Positions 39,956 to 50,995 of a DNA stretch of 64,000 bases are shown here, in pieces (positions within the stretch are counted from its first letter, which is position 1; each line of letters starts with the position of its first letter). A program made the translations under genes and the position numbers. Origin of the DNA: Hyphomonadaceae bacterium (GTDB lineage: Bacteria; Pseudomonadota; Alphaproteobacteria; Caulobacterales; Hyphomonadaceae); contig JAIXRO010000078.1 of assembly GCA_027485145.1 (NCBI GenBank), forward strand, positions 42,285-106,284. Direction: 5' to 3'. Below the pieces are notes generated by a model. The model saw nothing but the letters and a program-made list of their open reading frames with translations, searched no databases and was not told the origin of the DNA.

Positions 39956-41385
39956 CGCAAAAGCCCCGATGCCGCAAAAGTTGCCCAGCCACCGGTGCCG
40001 AGTTCGCTGATGAACACCACAAACACGACGCCAGCGATCAAGGCGCTCAGCAGCACCACACCCATGACGGACACATCAACGGTTTCAAGACGCTCGGCTG
40101 GCTCATCGAACCACATGATCTTGATGAGCTTGAGGTAGTACCCGAGCGAAATCACCGATGAAATAACCACGAGGATCGCCAGCGGCATCAGCTGCGCGTT
40201 GAGACCCGCCTGCAGCACTTCATATTTTCCGAAGAACCCGCCGAATGGGGGCATGCCCGCCACGGAGAAGATCAACACAGAGAGCATGACCGTCAGCAAA
40301 GGTTTGGTGCGTATCAAACCGCCGAGGTCCGACACACCCTCAACCATGCCGCTGGCCCGGCGCATGGCAAGCACGCCGGCAAACAGGCCAAGTGTGGTCA
40401 CGGCGTAGATCGTGGAGAAGGTCAGCAGTGCGGCTGCGCCATTTTCCGGACCCGCTGCCACCGCGACCAGCGCATAGCCGACGTTCGCAATCGAGGAATA
40501 ACCCAGCAGACGTTTGATGTTGGTCTGCACGAGCGCCCCGAGTGACCCGACGATCATCGAGGCACCGGCAATGATGCCAACGATCAACTGCCACTGATCC
40601 ATCGCATCGCCGAACACCGTGAACAGCACGTTCGCGAATACGACGGTCGAGGCCAGCTTCGGAGCAGAAGCAAAGAACGCAACGACAGGCGTCGGCGCAC
40701 CTTCGTACACGTCCGGTGTCCAGACGTGCATAGGGGCAGCCGAAATCTTGAACGCGAGGCCAACGATGATGAGAACCATCCCGAACATCGCCCCGTTCGA
40801 CAGACCGGCTTCTGCGATGCCCGTGAAGGACGTGCTGCCGGTGAAGCCATATACGAGCGAAGCCCCGTACAGCAGCATGCCGGATGCGAGCGCGCCGAGC
40901 ACAAAGTATTTCAATCCGGCTTCGGACGAACGAGCCGAGTCGCGATGGAAAGCCGCAAGCACGTAGGACGACAAGCTGAGAGTCTCGATACCCATGTACA
41001 GTGTCATGAGGTCGGCGGCCGACAGGATGATGCCCATGCCGACGCTCGCGAAGATCATCAACAGCGCATACTCGTACCGGTTTGTCTGGTGCCGCTTCAG
41101 GAAGCTTTCCGAGACAATGAGTGCCACGCCCGCCAGCCCGAAGCTGATCACCTTTGCAAAGTTCACGAACGTGTTCGTACGAACCAGTCCGCCAAACGCT
41201 TCACCGCCCTGGAAATGGGCGGCTGCCAGGCCGGCTGCTCCAAACAGCGAGAGTGCGCCGAACTTGAACGAAAGCGAATTGAACCGCTCGCCGAACACCG
41301 CGCCCAGCAAAACGCCAACCAGACCGGCCGCGGCCAGCCAGAGTTCGGGCGCGATCGTCATGAGGATGTCTGTCAGGTCCAGCAT
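39952..41385 (-). CDS. nuoN: NADH-quinone oxidoreductase subunit N
   Basis: Antiporter-like proton-pumping membrane subunit of complex I. The 477 residues are hydrophobic throughout, about 14 helices, with the conserved [17 protein letters not shown], a glutamate-bearing helix, and the lysine-bearing [22 protein letters not shown]. The final gene of the nuo cluster proper; it starts 3 bases after the nuoM stop and its own stop overlaps birA. Confidence 0.96.
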   Translation of the reverse strand: MLDLTDILMTIAPELWLAAAGLVGVLLGAVFGERFNSLSFKFGALSLFGAAGLAAAHFQGGEAFGGLVRTNTFVNFAKVISFGLAGVALIVSESFLKRHQTNRYEYALLMIFASVGMGIILSAADLMTLYMGIETLSLSSYVLAAFHRDSARSSEAGLKYFVLGALASGMLLYGASLVYGFTGSTSFTGIAEAGLSNGAMFGMVLIIVGLAFKISAAPMHVWTPDVYEGAPTPVVAFFASAPKLASTVVFANVLFTVFGDAMDQWQLIVGIIAGASMIVGSLGALVQTNIKRLLGYSSIANVGYALVAVAAGPENGAAALLTFSTIYAVTTLGLFAGVLAMRRASGMVEGVSDLGGLIRTKPLLTVMLSVLIFSVAGMPPFGGFFGKYEVLQAGLNAQLMPLAILVVISSVISLGYYLKLIKIMWFDEPAERLETVDVSVMGVVLLSALIAGVVFVVFISELGTGGWATFAASGLLR

Positions 41386-41388
41386 GTC

Positions 41389-42873
41389 TTACTGGCCCCT
41401 CGCCATCATGGACAGGATCCGAGCGGTTGAGCCGTCGGTCAGATTGAAAATCAGATTGGGTGCGATGCCGAACAGCAGGGTCAGGACCGCAAGCGGCGCG
41501 ATACAGATCCATTCCACAAGGTTCATGTCCTTGATGCCATTCAGCTCGGGATTCGTGATCTCGCCGAACACGGTGCGCCGATAAAGCGTCAGCATGTAAA
41601 CGGCCGAGAAGATAACTCCGAGCGCGGCGCCGGCAGCCGCCCAGGTGGCCGCCTGGAAGCCACCGACCATTGTCAGGATCTCGCCGACGAAACCGCTCGT
41701 TCCTGGCAGGCCAACGTTGGCCATCGTGAACAGCATGAAGAAGGACGCATAGATCGGCATCCGGTTCACCAATCCTCCGTAAGCCGCAATTTCTCTCGTG
41801 TGCATCCGGTCATAAACGACACCAACGATCAGGAAGAGCGCGCCCGAGATCAGGCCGTGACTGAGCATCTGGAAGATCGCGCCCTGCACGCCGGTTTCGT
41901 TGAACGCAAAGATGCCGAGCGTCACGAAGCCCATATGCGCGACGGAAGAGTAGGCAATGAGCTTCTTCATGTCAGTTTGACGCCAGGCAACGAGCGAGGT
42001 GTACACGATGGCGATCACCGCCAGCGCAAACATGAACGGCTGGAACAGCGCGCTCGCGTCCGGGAACATCGGCAGTGAAAAGCGCAGGAAGCCGTAACCG
42101 CCCATCTTCAGCAGGACGCCGGCGAGGATGACCGAACCAGCCGTCGGCGCTTGCACGTGCGCATCGGGCAACCAGGTGTGGACCGGCCACATCGGAAGCT
42201 TGACGGCAAAGGAAGCCGCAAATGCCAGCCACAGCCAGGTCTGGATGCCGGGCGCAAACGAATATGTCTCGAGCACCTCAACGTCTGCCGAGCCGGCCGC
42301 GAGGATCATGTAGACCATCGCCACAAGCATCAGGAGCGATCCGATCAGCGTGTAGAGGAAGAACTTGAACGCCGCATAGACGCGATCCTTCCCGCCCCAG
42401 ATCCCGACAATCAGGAACATCGGGATCAGGCCAGCTTCAAAGAAGACATAGAAGAGGACCAGATCGAGCGCGACGAACACGCCGATCATGAATGTCTCAA
42501 GGACGAGGAATGCGATGACATACTCCGTCATCCGCTTCTCGATCGAGTTCCAGCTCGCCAGCAGGCAGATCGGCGTCAGGAACGTCGTCAGCACGACCAG
42601 CGAAAGCGAGAGGCCGTCGATTCCGAGTTTGTAGCTGATCGGACCGTACCAGGCGTGCTGTTCGACCAATTGGTAACCGGCCGTATTCGGATCGAATGCC
42701 ACGAAGGCCGCAACCGAAACCGCAAATGTCGCAGCCGACACGAGAATGCCGGTCGCCAGTACGAGTTTGCCCGACTGCCCCCGGCCACCCGTTGCGGAAT
42801 GGATCAGCATCACCAGCAGCGCGCCGGCCAGCGGCAGGAAAGTCATCAGCGTAAGGATTGGTAGATTGCCCAT
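41389..42873 (-). CDS. nuoM: NADH-quinone oxidoreductase subunit M
   Basis: Antiporter-like proton-pumping subunit of complex I. ATG 42873 gives 494 residues beginning [20 protein letters not shown]. The open frame reaches 129 codons further into nuoL, but that stretch is a low-complexity arginine-rich shadow. Conserved helices include [21 protein letters not shown] with the essential glutamate, and [21 protein letters not shown] with lysine and histidine of the pumping path. Start and nuoL stop overlap as TGATG. Confidence 0.96.
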   Translation of the reverse strand: MGNLPILTLMTFLPLAGALLVMLIHSATGGRGQSGKLVLATGILVSAATFAVSVAAFVAFDPNTAGYQLVEQHAWYGPISYKLGIDGLSLSLVVLTTFLTPICLLASWNSIEKRMTEYVIAFLVLETFMIGVFVALDLVLFYVFFEAGLIPMFLIVGIWGGKDRVYAAFKFFLYTLIGSLLMLVAMVYMILAAGSADVEVLETYSFAPGIQTWLWLAFAASFAVKLPMWPVHTWLPDAHVQAPTAGSVILAGVLLKMGGYGFLRFSLPMFPDASALFQPFMFALAVIAIVYTSLVAWRQTDMKKLIAYSSVAHMGFVTLGIFAFNETGVQGAIFQMLSHGLISGALFLIVGVVYDRMHTREIAAYGGLVNRMPIYASFFMLFTMANVGLPGTSGFVGEILTMVGGFQAATWAAAGAALGVIFSAVYMLTLYRRTVFGEITNPELNGIKDMNLVEWICIAPLAVLTLLFGIAPNLIFNLTDGSTARILSMMARGQ

Positions 42874-45023
42874 CAGTTTGCTCCGCCCGACCGGAGCCAC
42901 AGAACGGCGCCGAAGACGATCGCTGCGCCAATGATCACAAAGGCATAGTGATAGAGATAGCCGGAATGCATCCGCGACAGGCCGCGCGAGCCAAGCCCCG
43001 CCAGCTTTGCCATGCCGTCCGGGCCGATCCCGTCGATAATCTTCCTGTCCGCACGCCAGAAAATGTTGCCGAGAAACGCTGAGCCACGCACCAAAGTCGC
43101 CTGGTAGATTTCGTCGAAATACCACTTGTTCGAGAACAGGGCGTGAAGCGGACCGCCGCTGGCCGCAACACGCGCACCGACGCCTCGATTGAAGAAGTAC
43201 GTGAAGGTCGCGATCAGGAACCCGCCGACCGTCACAACCAGCGGCGCCCAGAGCACCCACTCGGGCACATCGTGGCGGTCATGCAGGACGTGGTTCGCCG
43301 CGTCGCGGTAGATCGCACCGGCCCAGAACGCCTCATTCTGACCGTCCACGAAGGCGTCGTAGAAATAGAAGCCCGCAAAGATCGCTCCGAGGCTGAGAAG
43401 CGCCAGCGGGATCAACATCACGGCCGGGCTCTCATGCGGCGTATGCGCATGATCGTGGCCGTGATGGTCGTCAGCGTGGGCATGATCATCCGCCCCGTGA
43501 TGATCATGCGCAGCATGCGGCGCGGGGCCATGGAAGGTCATGTAAATCAACCGCCAGGAATAGAAGCTGGTCAGGAAAGCCGCGAGGAGGCCGAACCAGA
43601 ACGCGACTTCCGCAAACGAAACGCCAGCCATGGCGCCGGCAAAGCTGCTTTCGAGGATCGCGTCCTTGGAGAAGAAGCCCGAGAAACCGAGTTTGGTGTG
43701 GGGAATACCGAGGCCGATGATCGCAATCGTGCCAATCATCATGGCCGCATAGGTCAGCGGCATGAACTTCGCGAGCCCGCCCATGCGGCGCATGTCCTGC
43801 TCATGATGCATGCCGTGGATGACCGAGCCTGCCCCCAGGAACAGCAGCGCCTTGAAGAAAGCGTGCGTGAAGAGGTGGAACATGGCAGCTTCATAGGCGC
43901 CGATACCGGCCGCGAAGAACATGTAACCCAGCTGCGAACACGTCGAATAGGCGATGACCCGTTTGATGTCGTTCTGCGCCATGCCGACCGTCGCCGCGTA
44001 AAGCGCCGTCACAGCGCCGACGAGCGCGACCATGCCGGATGCGAAGAACGTGTACTCGTAGATCGGCGCAAGAAGGCAGACGAGATAGACGCCCGCCGTC
44101 ACCATCGTTGCCGCGTGGATCAGCGCGGAGACGGGCGTGGGGCCTTCCATAGCGTCCGGCAGCCAGACATGCAGGAAGAACTGCGCCGATTTGCCCATCG
44201 CACCGATGAACAGGAGGACGCCGATCAACTCCAGCGCATAGACCCGTTCGCCGAAGAACACGATCACCGACTCCCGGGCGGGCAGAGCCTCCGCAAACGC
44301 CATCGGCGTCACGATCGCATTCGTCCGGATCGCCTCCAGAACCGGTCCGAATTCGACCGAACGGAATACGAAGAACACCGCCATGATACCCAGCGCCAGG
44401 CCGAAGTCGCCGACCCGGTTGGTGACGAAAGCCTTGATCGAGGCATCGTTCGGCGCCTTCTTCGTGTACCAGAAACCGATCAGCAGGTACGATGCGAGGC
44501 CCACGCCCTCCCAGCCAAAGAAGAGCTGGATGAAGTTGTCCGCGACCACCAGCATCAGCATCATGAACGTGAAGAGCGAGAGATAGCTGAAGAAGCGCGC
44601 CTTGTGCGGATCTTCGCTCATGTAGCCCCAGGAATAGAGGTGAACGAGGCCCGACACGCCGGTAATCACCGCCATCATGACGATCGACAACGTATCGACG
44701 CGGATAGCCCAGTTAGCCTGAAAGTCTCCAACGTGAATCCAGGGCATCAGCGTGATGATGTGTTGCTTCAGCTGGACCGATGCGACGTCGGTTCCAGCGG
44801 TCAGGTACGCATCGAACCCGGCATGGTGCTCCGGCGCAGCGCCGCTGGCGAGACCGGCAACATAGGCAAACAACTGGTAGAGCGACAACGCGCCGGCTGA
44901 CATCACCACACCGGTCGTGATCGCCATGACCACACGGTCGCCGATCCATTTGTGGAACAGTCCCGTCAGCGCGGCGAGGCCAGGCGCAAGGACGATGTAG
45001 ATGAGAAAGCTATCCGGAAGCAT
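42873..45023 (-). CDS. nuoL: NADH-quinone oxidoreductase subunit L with histidine-rich loop
   Basis: Largest antiporter-like subunit of complex I, with the long lateral helix at its C-terminus. The 716 residues show [20 protein letters not shown], the pumping-path segment [21 protein letters not shown] and [12 protein letters not shown]. Residues 503-530, between two late transmembrane helices, contain 12 histidines among Asp, Ala and Gly. Such loops are known in some alphaproteobacterial NuoL but are absent from the E. coli protein. It begins 7 bases after the nuoK stop. Confidence 0.96.
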   Translation of the reverse strand: MLPDSFLIYIVLAPGLAALTGLFHKWIGDRVVMAITTGVVMSAGALSLYQLFAYVAGLASGAAPEHHAGFDAYLTAGTDVASVQLKQHIITLMPWIHVGDFQANWAIRVDTLSIVMMAVITGVSGLVHLYSWGYMSEDPHKARFFSYLSLFTFMMLMLVVADNFIQLFFGWEGVGLASYLLIGFWYTKKAPNDASIKAFVTNRVGDFGLALGIMAVFFVFRSVEFGPVLEAIRTNAIVTPMAFAEALPARESVIVFFGERVYALELIGVLLFIGAMGKSAQFFLHVWLPDAMEGPTPVSALIHAATMVTAGVYLVCLLAPIYEYTFFASGMVALVGAVTALYAATVGMAQNDIKRVIAYSTCSQLGYMFFAAGIGAYEAAMFHLFTHAFFKALLFLGAGSVIHGMHHEQDMRRMGGLAKFMPLTYAAMMIGTIAIIGLGIPHTKLGFSGFFSKDAILESSFAGAMAGVSFAEVAFWFGLLAAFLTSFYSWRLIYMTFHGPAPHAAHDHHGADDHAHADDHHGHDHAHTPHESPAVMLIPLALLSLGAIFAGFYFYDAFVDGQNEAFWAGAIYRDAANHVLHDRHDVPEWVLWAPLVVTVGGFLIATFTYFFNRGVGARVAASGGPLHALFSNKWYFDEIYQATLVRGSAFLGNIFWRADRKIIDGIGPDGMAKLAGLGSRGLSRMHSGYLYHYAFVIIGAAIVFGAVLWLRSGGAN

Positions 45024-45030
45024 GCCTGGG

Positions 45031-45342
45031 TCAGCCCTTCATCAAATCGACATTCTCAACCGAGATGTCCCGGCGGTTCCGGAAGTAGACAACGAGGATC
45101 GCGAGCCCCACGGCGGCTTCGGCTGCAGCAACCGTCAGAACCAGCATGGCGAAGATCTGGCCCTGAATGGTTCCGGTAAACACCGAGAAAGCGACGAGGT
45201 TGATATTGACGGAAAGCAGGATCAGCTCGAGCGCCATCAGGATGACGATGATGTTCTTCCGGTTCACGAAGATGCCAACCACGCCGACCGTGAACAGAGC
45301 GGCCGACAGGATGAGGAAATGGATCAGTCCGAGTTCAGCCAT
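45031..45342 (-). CDS. nuoK: NADH-quinone oxidoreductase subunit K
   Basis: Small membrane subunit of complex I with three transmembrane helices and conserved membrane glutamates, seen in [19 protein letters not shown] and [18 protein letters not shown] 45342 gives 103 residues ([17 protein letters not shown]), the usual length. The frame is open 5 codons further, inside nuoJ. It begins one base after the nuoJ stop. Confidence 0.95.
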   Translation of the reverse strand: MAELGLIHFLILSAALFTVGVVGIFVNRKNIIVILMALELILLSVNINLVAFSVFTGTIQGQIFAMLVLTVAAAEAAVGLAILVVYFRNRRDISVENVDLMKG

Positions 45343-45343
45343 A

Positions 45344-45937
45344 TCAGATCCCCTCACCCGGAGCTGGGTCCTTCATCTCGTAGGCGTCAGCGCGGCGGCG
45401 GCCCGTCTGCTCGCCGACATTCTGGCGTTTCACATTCGGACGATGGCGCAGCGTAAGTACAATCGCGCCGATCATGGCCACGAGCAGGATGACACCTGCC
45501 ATCTGGAACAGCAGCAGATAATCCGTGTACATCACGGCGCCGATAGCTTCGGCGTTCGTATCGCCGCCGGGTGAGGGATCAAACGTGGTGGTGCTGATCT
45601 CGCCGCTGGTTGCCCAGACCAGCGCGAGTTCACCGAGGAAAATCAGACCGACGAGCAGGGCAAACGGCCAATAGCGGAGCGTGCCTTCCTTGAGTTCCAC
45701 GAAGTCGACGTCGAGCATCATCACGACGAACAGGAACAACACGGCGACTGCGCCCACATAGACGACGATCAGCAGCATCGCGAGAAACTCTGCCCCGATC
45801 AGCACGAACAACCCCGCCGCCGAGAAAAATGTCAGGATCAGCCAGAGCACCGAGTGCACCGGATTGCGCGCGGCAATGACAAACACCGCCGACAGGATCA
45901 CGATAGCCGCGATCAATCCAAATGCGATCAGTGCCAC
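45344..45937 (-). CDS. nuoJ: NADH-quinone oxidoreductase subunit J
   Basis: Membrane subunit of complex I, 197 residues, five transmembrane helices. The family signature [34 protein letters not shown] is represented by [11 protein letters not shown] and [20 protein letters not shown]. The last 30 residues are a charged, soluble tail. It is separated from nuoI by 69 bases, the largest gap inside the nuo cluster; I see no clear promoter there. Confidence 0.95.
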   Translation of the reverse strand: MALIAFGLIAAIVILSAVFVIAARNPVHSVLWLILTFFSAAGLFVLIGAEFLAMLLIVVYVGAVAVLFLFVVMMLDVDFVELKEGTLRYWPFALLVGLIFLGELALVWATSGEISTTTFDPSPGGDTNAEAIGAVMYTDYLLLFQMAGVILLVAMIGAIVLTLRHRPNVKRQNVGEQTGRRRADAYEMKDPAPGEGI

Positions 45938-46006
45938 TGCCTTCTCGCCCCTTGTTTATCCGGAAGGCGCCCCTCGCCCGGCCGGTATAGGTTACACTTC
46001 GGCGCG

Positions 46007-46492
46007 CTACCGGTACGGCGCGTCCAACTCAAGATTCTTGGCAATCAGCCGTTCCCAGCGGTCGCCATTCGCAAGCAGGCGTTCCTTGTCATAGAACAAC
46101 TCCTCGCGCGTTTCGGTCGCGAACTCGAAGTTCGGCCCCTCGACGATGGCATCCACCGGGCACGCTTCCTGACAGAAACCGCAATAGATGCATTTCACCA
46201 TATCGATGTCGTACCGCGTCGTCCGCCGCGCGCCGTCTTCACGCGGTTCGGCCTCGATCGTGATGGCCTGGGCCGGGCAGATAGCTTCGCAAAGCTTGCA
46301 TGCGATGCACCGCTCTTCGCCGCTCGGATAGCGCCGGAGGGCATGCTCTCCGCGAAAGCGCGGCGACAGCGGATTTTTTTCAAATGGATAGTTCACCGTC
46401 GGCTTGCGCCGGACCATTTCACGCAGCGCGACCCAGAACGCGCCGAGGAAATCGGTGAGCAGCGCGCCGCGAAGGGTTTGAGCAAGGCTCAT
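46007..46492 (-). CDS. nuoI: NADH-quinone oxidoreductase subunit I
   Basis: Peripheral subunit of complex I carrying clusters N6a and N6b. The 161 residues contain two complete 4Fe-4S motifs, [12 protein letters not shown] and [12 protein letters not shown], the second followed by [12 protein letters not shown]. Its start overlaps the nuoH stop by 4 bases. Length and N-terminal amphipathic region ([19 protein letters not shown]) match the alphaproteobacterial and mitochondrial TYKY form. Confidence 0.97.
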   Translation of the reverse strand: MSLAQTLRGALLTDFLGAFWVALREMVRRKPTVNYPFEKNPLSPRFRGEHALRRYPSGEERCIACKLCEAICPAQAITIEAEPREDGARRTTRYDIDMVKCIYCGFCQEACPVDAIVEGPNFEFATETREELFYDKERLLANGDRWERLIAKNLELDAPYR

Positions 46493-47583
46493 GCCTGAAC
46501 TCCGAAGTAAGTGACGTAACCAGCGACGACCAGCACAGCCGCCAGCGACGTGGGCAGGAAAATCTTCCAGCCGAGACGCATCAGCTGGTCGTAGCGATAG
46601 CGGGGCACGATGGCCTTCACCATGGCGAACAGGAAAAACAAGAACAGGATTTTCAGCATGAACCAGAACAGTCCGGACAGGCTGAGGAGAAGCGGCGGCA
46701 ACGCGTTCGCGATTTCAGGCCCAAGGGCAATCGGCCCATGCCAGCCGCCGAGGAAGAGGATCGTCATCATGGCGCACATCAGAACGATGTTCAGATACTC
46801 GCCGAGCATGAACAGCAGATACGGCGTCGAGCCATACTCGACCTGATAACCGGCTACGAGTTCCGACTCGGCTTCCGGAAGGTCGAAGGGCGGCCGGTTC
46901 GTTTCCGCCAGCGCCGAAATGAAGAAGATCACGAACATGGGGAACATCACAATCACCAGAGGAAAGTTCTGGAAACTGAACGCGTGCCAGTTCTGAAGTC
47001 CGCCCGTCTGGTTGTTCACGATGTCGCTGAGGTTCATCGAACCGACCATCAGGATCACCGTGATGATCACGAAACCGATGGACACCTCGTAGGACACCAT
47101 CTGCGCAGCCGACCGGAGCGCGCCGAGGAAGGGATACTTCGAGTTCGACGCCCAACCGCCCATGATGATGCCATAGACGCCGAGCGAGCTGATCGCGAAG
47201 AGATAAAGGATCCCGACGTTGAGGTCCGAGATCACCCAACTGGTGCCGCCCTCGAGGCCGGGCGCCACCGGAATGGCGGCCCAAGCCGCGAAGGCCAGCG
47301 TGCAGGTCAGGATCGGGGCGAAGATGAACACAAACTTGTTGGCGCCTGCCGGGATCACGATTTCCTTGAGCAGGAACTTCCCGAAATCCGCGAACGACTG
47401 AAGCAGGCCGAATGGACCGACAACGTTCGGCCCCTTCCGCATCATCACACCGGCCCAGACTTTCCGGTCCAGCAGCAGCAGGAACGCAATCGAAATCAGG
47501 AGAACAAGCGTGAACAGCCCGATCTGGCCGAGCACCAGAAGCGGCCCCCAGAGGCTCCCCAAAGACTCGATGGCATTGCTCAT
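46489..47583 (-). CDS. nuoH: NADH-quinone oxidoreductase subunit H
   Basis: Membrane subunit forming the quinone-binding chamber at the junction of the two arms of complex I. The 364 residues have about eight helices and the conserved [45 protein letters not shown] and [20 protein letters not shown]. It lies 9 bases after the nuoG stop and overlaps nuoI. Confidence 0.97.
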   Translation of the reverse strand: MSNAIESLGSLWGPLLVLGQIGLFTLVLLISIAFLLLLDRKVWAGVMMRKGPNVVGPFGLLQSFADFGKFLLKEIVIPAGANKFVFIFAPILTCTLAFAAWAAIPVAPGLEGGTSWVISDLNVGILYLFAISSLGVYGIIMGGWASNSKYPFLGALRSAAQMVSYEVSIGFVIITVILMVGSMNLSDIVNNQTGGLQNWHAFSFQNFPLVIVMFPMFVIFFISALAETNRPPFDLPEAESELVAGYQVEYGSTPYLLFMLGEYLNIVLMCAMMTILFLGGWHGPIALGPEIANALPPLLLSLSGLFWFMLKILFLFFLFAMVKAIVPRYRYDQLMRLGWKIFLPTSLAAVLVVAGYVTYFGVQA

Positions 47584-47592
47584 GGCGCCGCC

Positions 47593-49683
47593 CTACTCCG
47601 CTGCCACGGCGGTGTCTAGGCTGGTCGCCAGCGCCGAACACTCAGCCATCGTCCGTGAAGCCCGCGCGACCGGATTTGACAGGTAAAAGTCGTCGATCGA
47701 ACGACCGAAGGGCTCATTGCCGATGGCCCCGGAACTTGCCGGTACGGCCGCGCTGAGCGCAGCAAAACCCTTGGCGCCGGGGGCATATCCGCGCCCTGAA
47801 AAGGGTGTGTTCTCGCCGTCTTTCCCGCGCAGCACGCCGCGCAGTTCATCGGCTGTGTCATACAGAAGCACCTTGCCGAACAGTCCGGACAACGCACGGA
47901 AGATCGCCCAGCCCTCGCGCGCCTCGCCTTTTGGCTGGACGGCGCGCGTGGTCATCTGCACACGGCCTTCTGTATTGACATAGGTCGCGCTGATTTCGCT
48001 GTAGGCGGCGCACGGCAACACGATTTCCGCGCGCGACGCGCCGGCATCGCCGTGTGTGCCCACGTAGATGACGGTCGAGCTGCCAAGGCGCGACAGGTCA
48101 ACTTCGTCGGCGCCGAGCAAGACGACCGTCTTCACGCTGCCATCCAGAATTTGACCCGTGGATTTGCCGCCCTGTGCCGGCACGAAGCCCGCATCGAGCG
48201 CGCCCACGCGGCCAGCTGCCGTGTGCAGCATGCCATAGCCGGCCCAGCCTTCAGCAATCGCGCCGACGTTTTGTGCCAGTCCCAGCACTGCCGCCAGAAC
48301 CGCCTCGCCATCACTCCGGCAAACGGCCGCTTCCCCGATGATGATCATCGGCTTGGTCGCGCCCTTGAAGAACGCGCGCACTGCCTCCGAATCCAGCGCA
48401 GTAGGAGAATTTCCGAAGTGCTCATAAGGATAAGTAAGGTCAGCCACCGGGCCGATGACACCGACCTTCAATTTGCCCCACAGCCAGCTTTTGCGGATGC
48501 GGGCATTCCACACCGCCGCTTCCACGCGGGGATTGGTGCCGATCAGCAGCAGCGCGTCGGACTCTTCCACACCGGCCAGGGTCGGGTTTAGCAGATAGTG
48601 TTCCCGAACGCCGCTCAGGCCATATTGAGCGCCCGCCGGCCGGCAGTCGGTATTCTTGACACCCAGCGAGCGGAAGAAATCCAGGGCGGCCTTGGCCTGT
48701 TCGGCTTCGATCAGATCGCCCGCCACCACGCCGATCTGATCCGCGCCTACGGACAATGCGGCCTTCACGGCGTCCAGAGCTTCGGGCCAAGAGACCGCCT
48801 GCAGCTTTCCGTTCCGCCGCACGTACGGCCGGTCCAGGCGCTGCCTCGCGAGGCCGTCCCAGACGAAACGGGATTTGTCGGACAACCACTCTTCGTTCAC
48901 GTCCTCGTTCGTCTCCGGAAGAATGCGCATCACGGCATCCCCCTTCGAGTCGATGCGGATCGCCGCGCCCATTGCGTCCATCACGTCGATGGACGACGTC
49001 TTGCGCAGCTCCCAGGGGCGCGCGTTGAACGCGTAAGGCTTGGACGTCAGCGCGCCGACCGGGCAAAGATCGATCACATTGCCGGACAGTTCGGACGTCA
49101 GCGATTTCTCGAGGTAAGTCGTTATCTCGGCCGTTTCGCCGCGCGAGATCATGCCGATCTCTTCCACACCGGCGACCTCGGCCACGAACCGCACGCAGCG
49201 CGTACACTGAATGCAGCGCGTCATGATTGTCTTGACGAGCGGGCCCATGTTCTTGTCTTCGACCGCGCGCTTGTTCTCGTCGTACCGGCTGTCGCCGCGG
49301 CCGTAGGCCACCGCCTGATCCTGAAGATCGCACTCGCCGCCCTGATCGCAGATCGGGCAATCCAGCGGATGGTTGATCAGCAGGAATTCCATCACGCCGT
49401 TGCGCGCTTTCTCGACATACGCGCCCTTGGTGCGGATGACCGGGGGCGATCCGTCGCGGTTCGGACGCAGGTCGCCGACGATCTGCGCACAGGAGGCCAG
49501 CGGTTTCGGCGCGCCTTCCCACTCCACGAGGCACATGCGGCAGTTGCCCGCCACGGAGAGACGCTCATGGTAGCAGAAACGCGGAATCTCGGCGCCCACT
49601 TCCTCGCACGCCTGCATCAGCGTGTAGGCTTTCGGAACCTCGACTTCCTGCCCATCGATGTTGAGTTTGAACGTGTCTGACAT
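47593..49683 (-). CDS. nuoG: NADH-quinone oxidoreductase subunit G
   Basis: Large iron-sulfur subunit of the NADH dehydrogenase module. The 696 residues match the mitochondrial 75-kDa type. The N-terminal 2Fe-2S domain has RFCYHERLSVAGNCRMC, then His/Cys cluster ligands in HPLDCPICDQGGECDLQD and a 4Fe-4S set in CIQCTRCVRF with a later CPVGALTSKP. A molybdopterin-oxidoreductase-like C-terminal domain follows without cofactor. It starts 5 bases after the nuoF stop. Confidence 0.97.
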   Translation of the reverse strand: MSDTFKLNIDGQEVEVPKAYTLMQACEEVGAEIPRFCYHERLSVAGNCRMCLVEWEGAPKPLASCAQIVGDLRPNRDGSPPVIRTKGAYVEKARNGVMEFLLINHPLDCPICDQGGECDLQDQAVAYGRGDSRYDENKRAVEDKNMGPLVKTIMTRCIQCTRCVRFVAEVAGVEEIGMISRGETAEITTYLEKSLTSELSGNVIDLCPVGALTSKPYAFNARPWELRKTSSIDVMDAMGAAIRIDSKGDAVMRILPETNEDVNEEWLSDKSRFVWDGLARQRLDRPYVRRNGKLQAVSWPEALDAVKAALSVGADQIGVVAGDLIEAEQAKAALDFFRSLGVKNTDCRPAGAQYGLSGVREHYLLNPTLAGVEESDALLLIGTNPRVEAAVWNARIRKSWLWGKLKVGVIGPVADLTYPYEHFGNSPTALDSEAVRAFFKGATKPMIIIGEAAVCRSDGEAVLAAVLGLAQNVGAIAEGWAGYGMLHTAAGRVGALDAGFVPAQGGKSTGQILDGSVKTVVLLGADEVDLSRLGSSTVIYVGTHGDAGASRAEIVLPCAAYSEISATYVNTEGRVQMTTRAVQPKGEAREGWAIFRALSGLFGKVLLYDTADELRGVLRGKDGENTPFSGRGYAPGAKGFAALSAAVPASSGAIGNEPFGRSIDDFYLSNPVARASRTMAECSALATSLDTAVAAE

Positions 49684-49688
49684 GGCCC

Positions 49689-50993
49689 CTACTCCGCCGC
49701 GATCACGGCGCCCTGCACCATCGCGCGCGGCAGCCTGTAACGATTGATGCGGTCTTCGATCTCATGCCGGAAATGCCGGATCAGCCCCTGTATCGGCCAG
49801 GCCGCAGCATCGCCCAGCGCGCAGATCGTATGGCCTTCGACCTGCTTGGTGACATCGAGCAACGTGTCAATCTCATCGTGCGTTGCTTCGCCCTTGACCA
49901 TCCGCTCGAGTACGCGCCACATCCAACCCGTCCCTTCGCGGCACGGGGTGCACTGGCCGCAGCTCTCGTGCTTGTAGAAGTAGGCAAGACGCGCGATCGC
50001 CTTGATCAGGTCCGTCTGCTTGTCCATCACGATGACAGCCGCGGTGCCGAGGCCAGACTTCAGATCACGGAGCGTGTCGAAATCCATGTAGGCGTCCATG
50101 ATCTGCTCGGCCGGCACCATCGGCACCGACGAACCACCCGGGATCACCGCCTTGAGATTTTCCCAACCGCCGCGAATACCGCCGCAATGCGTTTCGATCA
50201 GTTCACGGAACGTGATCGACATTTCCTCCTCGACATTGCACGGCTTGTTGACGTGCCCGGAGATGCAGAACAGCTTCGTGCCCGAGTTGTTCGGCCGTCC
50301 AAAGGCCGAGAACCACTGCGCGCCGCGCCGCAGGATCGTCGGCACAACGGCAATCGACTCCACATTGTTCACGGTCGTCGGGCAGCCATAGAGGCCCGCA
50401 TTTGCTGGGAACGGCGGCTTCAGGCGGGGTTGGCCCTTCTTGCCTTCGAGGCTTTCGAGCAACGCGGTTTCCTCGCCGCAGATGTACGCGCCGGCCCCGT
50501 GGTGGACGTAGAGATCGAAGTCCCAGCCATTGAGGTTGTTCTGTCCGATCAGGCGCGCCTCGTAGGCTTCCTTGACCGCTTTCTCGAGCGCATGGCGCTC
50601 CGCGATGTATTCGCCGCGAATGTACACGTAGCACTTGTGGGCTCGCATCGCGCGGCTCGCCACCATGCAGCCTTCGATCAGCAGGTGCGGATCGTGCCGC
50701 ATGATCTCACGGTCTTTGCACGTGCCCGGCTCGGACTCATCGGCGTTCACGACGAGATAATGCGGCCGGTCACGCACTTCCTTCGGCATGAAGGTCCACT
50801 TGAGGCCGGTCGGGAACCCTGCCCCGCCACGCCCTCGCAGGCCCGACGCCTTGATCTGATCGCAAAGCCAGTCCGGGCCGAGATCGAGCATCTCTTTCGT
50901 CAGGTGCCACGCGCCGCGCTTCTTCGCGGCCTCGAGCTCCGGCGAATGCGCGCCGTAAAGGTTCGTGAAGATGCGATCCTTGTCCTGCAGCAT
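49689..50993 (-). CDS. nuoF: NADH-quinone oxidoreductase subunit F
   Basis: NADH-binding subunit of complex I with FMN and cluster N3. ATG 50993 gives 434 residues ([14 protein letters not shown]). The open frame extends 27 codons into nuoE, which is rejected. Motifs: [16 protein letters not shown] for [24 protein letters not shown] and [18 protein letters not shown] for FMN, and [11 protein letters not shown] with a later Cys in HTICALGD for the 4Fe-4S cluster. It begins 2 bases after the nuoE stop. Confidence 0.97.
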   Translation of the reverse strand: MLQDKDRIFTNLYGAHSPELEAAKKRGAWHLTKEMLDLGPDWLCDQIKASGLRGRGGAGFPTGLKWTFMPKEVRDRPHYLVVNADESEPGTCKDREIMRHDPHLLIEGCMVASRAMRAHKCYVYIRGEYIAERHALEKAVKEAYEARLIGQNNLNGWDFDLYVHHGAGAYICGEETALLESLEGKKGQPRLKPPFPANAGLYGCPTTVNNVESIAVVPTILRRGAQWFSAFGRPNNSGTKLFCISGHVNKPCNVEEEMSITFRELIETHCGGIRGGWENLKAVIPGGSSVPMVPAEQIMDAYMDFDTLRDLKSGLGTAAVIVMDKQTDLIKAIARLAYFYKHESCGQCTPCREGTGWMWRVLERMVKGEATHDEIDTLLDVTKQVEGHTICALGDAAAWPIQGLIRHFRHEIEDRINRYRLPRAMVQGAVIAAE

Positions 50994-50995
50994 GA

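Noticed and set aside
41389..43260. Extended 623-residue version of NuoM
   Set aside because: The first 129 codons are arginine-rich and lie inside nuoL; the family start [14 protein letters not shown] is at 42873.
43143..44900. 585-codon open frame antisense to nuoL
   Set aside because: Very rich in Arg, Glu, His and Asp, as expected for the complement of a hydrophobic GC-rich gene; no ribosome site or recognisable domain.
45938..46006. Internal nuo promoter in the nuoI-nuoJ gap
   Set aside because: GTATAGG-like bases occur but no -35 partner at a proper distance was found on the minus strand.
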